Shown in pieces: positions 1 through 4,713 of a DNA stretch of 5,273 nt. A model generated the notes under the pieces. That model saw only the letters and a list, made by a program, of their open reading frames with translations, did no database searches and was not told the origin of the DNA. Within the stretch, counting starts at the first letter, position 1. The number at the start of each line of letters is the position of its first letter. This DNA comes from Pseudomonadota bacterium (GTDB lineage Bacteria > Pseudomonadota > Gammaproteobacteria > Xanthomonadales > Rhodanobacteraceae), in contig JANXVS010000383.1 in the NCBI GenBank assembly GCA_025351555.1, forward strand, positions 1 to 5,273, written 5' to 3'. The position numbers and the translations under genes are program-made.

Positions 1-435
1 GACGGCGACGCGGTGATCTTCGGCGATGAATCCGAGCGCGTATCCCAGGAGCAGGGCATCGAGGCATTCCACCGCAACGAAGTGGAAAACGTGGACGAGC
101 CTCTCTCTGGGGGGCCGTTTCGTGGATTTCTTGCCGCGCTGCATCGCTTGCAGGCGGCGTTTCCGGCGGGGGATGCTTCGCCGATCCGCACGGCGCTCGT
201 CACCGCGCGCTCAGCGCCGGCGCACAAGCGCGTTATCCTGACCCTGCGCAGCTGGGGCGTGCGCCTGGACGAAGCGCTGTTTCTTGGCGGCCGCGACAAA
301 GGCCCGTTCCTGCAGGCGTTTGGTGCCGACATTTTCTTCGACGACTCGCACGCGAATGTCGAATCCGCACGCCAGCACGTTGCCACCGGACATGTGCCGC
401 ACGGCGTGCGCAACCAAGGCAAGCGCGGCGCATGA
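1..435 (+). CDS. 5'-nucleotidase (HAD-like, PF06189 type), C-terminal part; 5' end outside window
   Basis: The frame is open from the first base, so this is the C-terminal 144 residues of a protein that in this family is usually about 300 aa. It is expected to hydrolyse nucleoside 5'-monophosphates to nucleosides and phosphate in the cytoplasm. Numbering from base 1, the fragment opens with DGDAV (D1, D3), which fits HAD motif I. It continues with PLSGGPFRGFLAALHRLQ (residues 34-51), LVTAR (66-70, motif II Thr68), a basic RDKGPF segment (98-103, candidate motif III Lys100) and ADIFFDD (109-115), the acidic motif IV with D114 and D115. All HAD catalytic elements therefore lie in the visible part. 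The stop overlaps the next start as ATGA at 432-435, so the two genes are probably co-translated. Family identification rests on recalled motif order and is confident; substrate specificity is not determined. Confidence 0.88.
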   Translation, partial: DGDAVIFGDESERVSQEQGIEAFHRNEVENVDEPLSGGPFRGFLAALHRLQAAFPAGDASPIRTALVTARSAPAHKRVILTLRSWGVRLDEALFLGGRDKGPFLQAFGADIFFDDSHANVESARQHVATGHVPHGVRNQGKRGA

Positions 436-926
436 TGATCGCTGATTTCATCAGCGTGGAAGAGACGCCGGAGGTTCCCGACGTTGCCGAATCGCTGTTC
501 CAGCGCAAGTACCAGCGGTCGGTGCCGGCGTTTCCGCATCATGTAGTCGCGTTTTATCGCACACAGGATTGTGCACAATCACCAGTGTGTTACGTCCACT
601 TCACCGATTGCGGCGATATTCTGCTCGGCGGTGGCGCCTGTGTGGACGACCGCGTGCTGCGGCAGATGACGTTGCCACAACGCGACGCGGTGCGCGCGGC
701 GGGCGGAATCTATCAGCATGCGTTGCAGTGGTCGGTGCGACATTTCGCCCCGCGCTTCGCCGCCATCTTCGGTTACTGTGGCGACGCGTTGGCCGAACGC
801 ATCGACCGTGCGGTAGGCTTTGAATCGACGCCGCACGAACATCTGCTGGTGTACTGGACACGCGATAGCGACGATCGCTGTCGCCGCCAGATGATCGCCA
901 AAGCAAATTCATTCGCGCCGTTTTGA
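432..926 (+). CDS. Uncharacterised 164-aa protein, first of a tandem paralogous pair
   Basis: I do not recognise a characterised family. The start is one of two adjacent ATG codons (432 or 435); the first overlaps the nucleotidase stop. No strong Shine-Dalgarno lies at the right distance (AAGG at 416-419 is far), which fits translational coupling. There is no signal peptide or membrane segment, so it is probably cytosolic. Visible landmarks are LFQRK (22-26), a hydrophobic strand ILLGGGAC (63-70), IFGYCGDA (112-119), GFE (129-131) and HEHLLVYW (135-142). The next gene encodes a relative sharing all these landmarks at about one third identity by eye. The order of a GG-containing strand, a helix, an FGYCGD strand, a helix ending in GF and a terminal LLVYW strand resembles the second half of a GNAT acyltransferase fold, but no acetyl-CoA P-loop is obvious, so that is only a guess. 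Confidence 0.8.
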   Translation: MMIADFISVEETPEVPDVAESLFQRKYQRSVPAFPHHVVAFYRTQDCAQSPVCYVHFTDCGDILLGGGACVDDRVLRQMTLPQRDAVRAAGGIYQHALQWSVRHFAPRFAAIFGYCGDALAERIDRAVGFESTPHEHLLVYWTRDSDDRCRRQMIAKANSFAPF

Positions 927-939
927 GCACGTGAACCTA

Positions 940-1437
940 ATGAGCGATTTCCCCGATTTTCTGTATTTCAGTCTGATCGACAACGCCGCGGCGATTGCAG
1001 GTGAATTGTTCCAGCGCAAGTTCGGCCATCCGCTACCGGACTGGCCGCACGATCTGATGGCGTTTTTCCGCCGCGACGATGGCAGCCTGATGCCGCTGGC
1101 ATACACCAAGTTCATGCCGCTGGGCAGCGTCATTCTCGTCGGCGGCTGCGCGACCGATGGCCGCGCGTTTGCGTCGATGAGTCCGTCGCAGGCTGAAGCG
1201 TTGTCGGCCAGTGGCGGCGCGATGAAGCATCTGCTGCGCTTCGGCTTCACCCGACTGGCTGATCGTTGCGATGCGTATTTCGGTTATTGCGGCGACGCGC
1301 GCGCATGGGAAGTGGATTTGTCGGCGGGTTTCGAGCCGACCGGCCACAACAAGTTGCTGGTGCACTGGCACAAGCCGTTGAACGAGCAGACTCGACGTGG
1401 GCTCATTGCGATGGCGCACGCGCTCGGGCCGTTTTGA
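940..1437 (+). CDS. Uncharacterised 165-aa protein, second of a tandem paralogous pair
   Basis: This is a diverged paralogue of the preceding gene. Shared landmarks are LFQRK (23-27), ILVGGC (65-70), YFGYCGDA (113-120), GFEPTGH (130-136), LLVHW (139-143) and a C-terminal PF. I chose ATG 940 because MSDF lines up with the MIADF start of the upstream paralogue and GTGA at 931-934 could serve as a weak ribosome site. A GTG at 931 in the same frame would add three residues and leave only 4 bp after the previous stop. The protein has no signal peptide or membrane helix. It is followed immediately by the palindromic repeat, which probably ends the transcript. Function is unknown. Strictly conserved positions between the copies (FGYCGD, the GFE turn, the H-x-x-LLV-x-W strand) are the best candidates for an active or ligand site. 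Retention of the same core in both copies argues that both are translated and under selection. Confidence 0.8.
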   Translation: MSDFPDFLYFSLIDNAAAIAGELFQRKFGHPLPDWPHDLMAFFRRDDGSLMPLAYTKFMPLGSVILVGGCATDGRAFASMSPSQAEALSASGGAMKHLLRFGFTRLADRCDAYFGYCGDARAWEVDLSAGFEPTGHNKLLVHWHKPLNEQTRRGLIAMAHALGPF

Positions 1438-1443
1438 GTATGC

Positions 1444-1550
1444 CGTCATCCCAGCGAAGGCTGGGATCCAGTTCTGACGTCAAATTGAGAGAAGAACTGG
1501 ATGACCAGCTCCGCTGTTGTGAAGCGTTTCCCGCCTGCGCGGGAATGACG
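1444..1550. repeat. Palindromic REP/MITE-like intergenic repeat (CGTCAT...ATGACG ends)
   Basis: The element begins CGTCAT (1444-1449) and ends with the complement ATGACG (1545-1550). The outer 24 bases match in inverted orientation at about 18 positions. Each end forms its own hairpin: ATCCCAGC/GCTGGGAT (1448-1455 with 1460-1467, loop GAAG) and TTCCCGC/GCGGGAA (1528-1534 with 1539-1545, loop CTGC). An inner inverted pair ATCCAGTTCT/AGAACTGGAT (1466-1475 with 1493-1502) adds a third hairpin. The left and right stems differ in sequence but keep their pairing, so compensatory changes preserve structure. This matches the widespread proteobacterial intergenic repeat of the CGTCATTCCCGC...GGGAATGACG type. 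It carries no transposase and would need mobilisation in trans if it moves at all. Confidence 0.85.
1448..1545. terminator. Possible bidirectional terminator formed by the repeat hairpins
   Basis: The repeat fills the 126-bp gap between two genes that converge on it (stops at 1437 on plus and 1564 on minus). Three stable stem-loops are encoded and would form in RNA read from either strand. No clear U-run follows either outer stem, so a canonical intrinsic terminator is not shown. A terminator or 3'-end RNA-stabilising role is inferred from position and structure only. Confidence 0.35.
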
Positions 1551-1563
1551 AGCAAAGACTTAT

Positions 1564-2403
1564 TCAGATATAGATGCCGGTAGCGTTGCATAGAATCGTG
1601 CCCAATTCGTCCGGCGATTTCCAATGCCAGCCGCAGATGTAGCGCGGCAAGTTCCAGCGGTCGCTGTCAATCGTCACTGGCGTTGCGCCATCGCCGAACG
1701 CCGCGCGTATTCCGTGTGTATTTTCCACATGTGGAAAATACTCCAGGCGTAGATAATCGTTGACGTGGCTGTAGGGATAGCAGAACAGCGTCGTGTGCTG
1801 CGGCGCGATTACCGCATCGATATGGCGAGTCGCTGCGGCGATTTCAGCGTCGGCGCGCTCGCGATTGTCGACTGGATGAAACGACCCGCGCTGCATGCCG
1901 TCGATGCCGGGAAGCACAATCGCAGCGTGATTGTGATCCCAGCTGTGATTCTCGATCGCCATGCGACCGGAATCCAGCGCGGGGCGCCACCAGCGTTCGC
2001 TCATCCAGCCGCGCCCGACCAGGCAGTTGCGGTCGAGGTGCTCGCGCGCTTGCGGCGAGGCAATCACGAAGCTGGTCAGATGCAGATCGGGTTGTTTCCC
2101 TGCGCCGTGTTCGCTGGCGAAATCGGCCATGCAGTTGAACAAGCTGCGCTGTGGGCCGTGGGTCGGGTGGTCCAGATCGAACCAGTCGAAATCCGAGCCA
2201 TCGTCGCAGGTCAGGGCGACGCAGCGAGTCAGGTCGCGGTTTGCAGTGCCAAGTAATTGATCGACCACCCAATGCACGGGTACAACGCGCAGACCCAAAT
2301 CGTCGATCTGGCGCAGATCCGCGGCAAAGGCGACGTGATCATTGGTCGCGTAGTCGTTGCCGGCGATATTGACGGCGTGGTAGGCGAGGATGGGTACGCG
2401 CAT
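1564..2403 (-). CDS. Polysaccharide deacetylase (NodB) family protein, 279 aa
   Basis: This is predicted to be a metal-dependent carbohydrate esterase 4-type N- or O-deacetylase; the substrate is unknown. It opens with MRVPILAYHAV, the first-strand motif common in NodB-family proteins, which fixes the ATG at 2401-2403. AAGG lies 5 bases upstream of it on the minus strand. Motif 1 is LTCDDG (64-69): D67 is the candidate catalytic base and D68 a metal ligand, with Cys replacing the usual Phe. Motif 2 is HSWDH (153-157), giving the two metal histidines H153 and H157. FCYPYSH (207-213) corresponds to the third motif. The spacing between motifs 1 and 2 is longer than in minimal NodB domains, including a WFDLDHPTHGPQRSLFN insertion (about 74-90). 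There is no signal peptide, so it appears cytosolic. The frame stays open far upstream only as the antisense of gcdH. It is transcribed divergently from gcdH. Confidence 0.85.
   Translation of the reverse strand: MRVPILAYHAVNIAGNDYATNDHVAFAADLRQIDDLGLRVVPVHWVVDQLLGTANRDLTRCVALTCDDGSDFDWFDLDHPTHGPQRSLFNCMADFASEHGAGKQPDLHLTSFVIASPQAREHLDRNCLVGRGWMSERWWRPALDSGRMAIENHSWDHNHAAIVLPGIDGMQRGSFHPVDNRERADAEIAAATRHIDAVIAPQHTTLFCYPYSHVNDYLRLEYFPHVENTHGIRAAFGDGATPVTIDSDRWNLPRYICGWHWKSPDELGTILCNATGIYI
1718..1741. repeat. Perfect 24-bp palindrome inside the deacetylase gene
   Basis: The half-site GTATTTTCCACA (1718-1729) is followed directly by its exact reverse complement (1730-1741), with no spacer and no mismatch. 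The next outward pair (1717/1742) does not match. It is AT-rich within a GC-rich gene and spans deacetylase codons 221-229 (EYFPHVENT). It could be an operator-like dimer site or a cruciform/hairpin; function is unknown. Confidence 0.9.
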
Positions 2404-2475
2404 GGTGACCTTGGGTGACGTGTCCACTAGAATACGCGGCCTTGCCGCCGAACCGCAAAATTGCTGGAGTTTCCC
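2404..2475 (+). promoter_or_regulatory. Divergent intergenic region with candidate sigma-70 promoter for gcdH
   Basis: The 72-bp gap between the divergent deacetylase and gcdH must hold both promoters unless they lie inside the genes. On the plus strand, GTGACC (2405-2410, four of six matches to TTGACA) and TAGAAT (2428-2433, five of six matches to TATAAT) are separated by 17 bases. This would start gcdH transcription near 2440 with a leader of about 36 nt. GGTGAC occurs twice at a 10-bp interval (2404-2409, 2414-2419), one helical turn, which could be a regulator contact. The calls rest on consensus matching only. Confidence 0.45.
2466..2469 (+). promoter_or_regulatory. Ribosome binding site of gcdH
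   Basis: GGAG sits 6 bases before ATG 2476. It decides that ATG over the in-frame TTG at 2461, which would place the ribosome site inside the coding sequence. Confidence 0.75.
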
Positions 2476-3645
2476 ATGCCCGCCGTGCCGCTTAATCCTG
2501 CCGATCTTTACGATGTCCGTTCGCTGCTGACTGATGAAGAACGCATGGTGCAGGACACTGTCGCGCGCTTTACCGACGAACGCGTGCTGCCGATCATTGG
2601 CGACTGCTTCGACAAGGGCGTGTTCCCGATGGATCTGATCCCGGAGATGGCCGAACTCGGTCTGCTCGGTGCCACGCTGCCTGCCGAATACGGCTGCGCC
2701 GGAATGAACGCAGTCAGCTACGGCCTGATCTGTCAGGAACTGGAGCGCGGCGATTCCGGCATCCGCAGTTTCGCCTCGGTGCAATCCTCGCTGTGCATGT
2801 ATCCGATCTACGCCTATGGCAGCGATGAGCAGCGCGCGCGCTGGCTGCCGCAGATGGCGGCCGGCAAAATCATCGGCTGTTTCGGCCTGACCGAGCCGCA
2901 TGGCGGGTCGGATCCGGCGAACATGAAGACGAACGCCAAGCGCGATGGTGGCGACTGGGTCATCAATGGCGCCAAGATGTGGATCACGAACGGCAATCTG
3001 GCGCATATCGCGATTGTCTGGGCGCAGACGGTCGATGGTATACAAGGTTTTATTGTGGAAAAAGGTACGCCGGGCTTTGCGGCACAGGAAGTGCACAAGA
3101 AGATGAGCCTGCGTGCCTCGGTCACGTCGGCGTTGTTCTTCGACAACGTGCGTGTGCCGGATTCGAGTCGTCTGAATGTGAAAGGCTTGAAGGGCCCGCT
3201 CGGCTGCCTCACCCAGGCGCGCTACGGCATCACTTGGGGCCCGATCGGCGCCGCCATCGCCTGCTTTACCGAGGCCACCGAATACGCCAAGCAGCGTGTG
3301 CTGTTCGAACGCCCGATCGCGGCGACCCAGGCGGTGCAGTTGAAACTGGCCGACATGGCGCGACGGATCACGCTGGCGCAGTTGCTGTCGCTCCAGCTCG
3401 GCCGCCTGAAAGACGCCGGCAAGATGCAGCCAACCCAGGTATCGCTGGCCAAATGGAACAATGTGCGCATGGCCATCGACATCGCCCGCGAAGCGCGCGA
3501 CATCCTCGGGGGCGCCGGGATCACCACCGAGCATTGCCCGATCCGGCATGCGTTGAATCTTGAATCGGTGATTACCTACGAAGGCACCGAGACGGTGCAT
3601 CAGCTGGTGGTCGGACGCGAGGTCACGGGGATCAATGCGTTTTGA
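2476..3645 (+). CDS. gcdH: Glutaryl-CoA dehydrogenase (EC 1.3.8.6), 389 aa
   Basis: This is a cytoplasmic FAD enzyme that oxidises and decarboxylates glutaryl-CoA to crotonyl-CoA and CO2, passing electrons to ETF, in lysine, tryptophan and glutarate breakdown. The length is normal for the family. An acyl-CoA dehydrogenase N-terminal helical domain (about 17-128) is followed by the central beta domain with CFGLTEPHGGSDP (135-147) and the C-terminal helical domain with DILGGAGITTEHCPIRH (342-358). The catalytic base is E369 in VITYEGT. E90 and R97 in ELERGDSGIRS match the Glu87/Arg94 pair that contacts the glutaryl carboxylate in the human enzyme, which separates GcdH from other acyl-CoA dehydrogenases. 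One oddity is E278 in FERP, where the human enzyme has Gly (FGVP). ATG 2476 has a good ribosome site. No glutarate-pathway partner or LysR regulator adjoins it in this window. Confidence 0.96.
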   Translation: MPAVPLNPADLYDVRSLLTDEERMVQDTVARFTDERVLPIIGDCFDKGVFPMDLIPEMAELGLLGATLPAEYGCAGMNAVSYGLICQELERGDSGIRSFASVQSSLCMYPIYAYGSDEQRARWLPQMAAGKIIGCFGLTEPHGGSDPANMKTNAKRDGGDWVINGAKMWITNGNLAHIAIVWAQTVDGIQGFIVEKGTPGFAAQEVHKKMSLRASVTSALFFDNVRVPDSSRLNVKGLKGPLGCLTQARYGITWGPIGAAIACFTEATEYAKQRVLFERPIAATQAVQLKLADMARRITLAQLLSLQLGRLKDAGKMQPTQVSLAKWNNVRMAIDIAREARDILGGAGITTEHCPIRHALNLESVITYEGTETVHQLVVGREVTGINAF

Positions 3646-3659
3646 TTGCTGATTGCTGA
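3643..3659. repeat. Short tandem repeat (TGATTGC x2 plus TGA) at the gcdH stop
   Basis: TGATTGC at 3643-3649 and 3650-3656 is followed by TGA. The units place TGA at 3643, 3650 and 3657, one in each forward frame, with the first being the gcdH stop. This may be slippage duplication or a stop reinforcement; it is short enough to be chance. Confidence 0.6.
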
Positions 3660-3662
3660 GCC

Positions 3663-3668
3663 AGGAGA
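3663..3668 (+). promoter_or_regulatory. Ribosome binding site of the pilin-like gene
   Basis: AGGAGA lies 5 bases before ATG 3674. It is the strongest Shine-Dalgarno in the window and sets the start of the three-gene cassette. An in-frame TTG at 3653 lies upstream of this site and is rejected. Confidence 0.8.
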
Positions 3669-3673
3669 AACGC

Positions 3674-4150
3674 ATGCGCAATGAAGTAGTTGTGGTCGCC
3701 GCCGTCGTGCTCGCCGGGTTGATTGGCCTGATGTTTTTCCTCAAGACGAAAGATCATCGCTTGCCGCTTGAGCAGTCGACGACCGACCTGGATCGCGCGA
3801 GCAGCCTTATCCGCGAGGACTTTGCGAAAGCCTCCGGCAGCGTGAAAGTCGCCGTCGCGGAGTATTACGTCTCGCTTGGCAAGATGCCTCAGTCCAACGC
3901 TGAGGCCGGATTGCCAGCGCCGAACGAGTATCGCGGACAAACGCTGAAATCCGTGTCGGTGGCAGCCGATGGCATCGACTTTGTTTTCGACGCCAATTCG
4001 GGGTACGACAACGGTCGCATTCGCCTGGTCGCCGACCTGTCGCACGCAAATGCGATGGGTGTGCAATGGCGCTGCGAAACCAGCGACTATCCGCAGATTG
4101 CGCGCGTACTTTCCGCTTGCATCTACACGAACGCCACTATCGCTCAATGA
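3674..4150 (+). CDS. Membrane-anchored protein with type IV pilin-like C-terminal domain, 158 aa
   Basis: A short MRNE leader is followed by one hydrophobic segment (about 4-23, VVVVAAVVLAGLIGLMFFL) and a KTK stop-transfer, so the protein is probably anchored in the inner membrane with its C-terminus in the periplasm. Residues 49-150 resemble the globular part of PilA-type pilins: SVKVAVAEYYVSLGKMPQSN (56-75), AEAGLPAP, a beta-rich middle, then VQWRC (130-134) and a second Cys at 149. C134 and C149 would form the C-terminal disulfide loop that follows a W-x-C motif in pilins. No class III prepilin cleavage motif (G-F-T-L-x-E) is present, so it is unlikely to be processed by PilD or built into a standard pilus. 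A strong ribosome site precedes the ATG 28 bp after gcdH, and its stop overlaps the GNAT start. The specific role is unknown; pilin-fold assignment is by eye. Confidence 0.82.
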   Translation: MRNEVVVVAAVVLAGLIGLMFFLKTKDHRLPLEQSTTDLDRASSLIREDFAKASGSVKVAVAEYYVSLGKMPQSNAEAGLPAPNEYRGQTLKSVSVAADGIDFVFDANSGYDNGRIRLVADLSHANAMGVQWRCETSDYPQIARVLSACIYTNATIAQ

Positions 4151-4713
4151 TCGCCACCGCCTCACGCGAGCCGCCGTGCATCGAAACAGCGCGCCTGATC
4201 CTGCGCCTGCCACGCGCCGAGGATTTCGATGCGTATGCGGCACTTCAGGCGGATCCGGAAGCCGCGCGCTTTATTGGCGGCCCGCTGTCGCGACCGGAAG
4301 CGTGGCGCAAGTTCCTGCAGATGCCGGGTGCGTGGGTGATCCAGGGCTACGCGATGTTCGCCGTGACCAACAAGGCGACCGGCGAGTGGCTTGGTCAGCT
4401 TGGGCCATGGCAGCCAGAAGGCTGGCCCGGCACCGAAGTCGGCTGGGCGTTCAAGCGTGCGGCCTGGGGCAAGGGCTATGCGACAGAGGCCGCGATCGCG
4501 GCGATCGACTGGGCGTTCGAAACGCTTGGATGGACCGAGGTGATTCATTCGATTGTCGCCGACAACGCCGCCTCGCAGGCATTGGCGCGGCGGCTTGGCT
4601 CGCGCATCTTGCGTCAAGCCAACTTGCCGGCACCTTATCAGGATATCATCGTTGACGTCTGGGGCCAGTCGCGCGAGGAATGGCTAGCGCGGCGACGTGG
4701 GGTAGCAGCATGA
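4147..4713 (+). CDS. GNAT family N-acetyltransferase, RimJ/RimL type, 188 aa
   Basis: The protein is predicted to transfer an acetyl group from acetyl-CoA to an amine; the substrate (protein N-terminus, amino acid or small molecule) is not known. The N-terminus ETARLILRLPRAEDF (13-27) is the typical first strand and helix of RimJ/RimL-like GNATs. EVGWAFKRAAWGKGYATEA (97-115) is motif A, with WGKGYA forming the acetyl-CoA pyrophosphate loop. VADNAASQALARRLG (138-152) is motif B with the conserved Asn140 and Ser143. The C-terminal PYQDIIVDVWG strand completes the fold. ATG 4147 overlaps the previous stop as ATGA. Starting at the in-frame ATG 4066 would bury 27 residues in the pilin-like gene and is rejected. 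The protein overlaps the GST start at 4710. It is soluble, with no signal sequence. Confidence 0.92.
   Translation: MIATASREPPCIETARLILRLPRAEDFDAYAALQADPEAARFIGGPLSRPEAWRKFLQMPGAWVIQGYAMFAVTNKATGEWLGQLGPWQPEGWPGTEVGWAFKRAAWGKGYATEAAIAAIDWAFETLGWTEVIHSIVADNAASQALARRLGSRILRQANLPAPYQDIIVDVWGQSREEWLARRRGVAA

Noticed and set aside
1266..1624. Small open frames on both strands reading across the intergenic repeat (PAQAG / PACAGM type peptides)
   Set aside because: These peptides are the standard conceptual translation of the CGTCAT palindromic repeat; they have no ribosome site and overlap real genes.
1765..2256. Plus-strand frames of up to 163 aa within the deacetylase region
   Set aside because: The minus-strand deacetylase has catalytic motifs throughout this interval; the plus frames show no domain and no ribosome site.
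2404..3744. A 447-codon open extension upstream of the deacetylase on the minus strand, giving a 726-aa reading frame
   Set aside because: It is antisense to the well-supported gcdH gene, is rich in Arg/His/Gln without recognisable domains, and the deacetylase has a proper start (MRVPILAYHAV) at 2403.
3632..4243. A 203-aa minus-strand frame opposite the pilin-like and GNAT genes
   Set aside because: It is antisense to genes with good starts and recognisable domains, and its composition is that of a high-GC shadow frame.
3969..4655. A 228-aa plus-strand frame overlapping the pilin-like and GNAT genes
   Set aside because: It is out of frame with both, Arg/Ala/Gly-rich with no domain, and contradicted by the clear GNAT motifs in the other frame.
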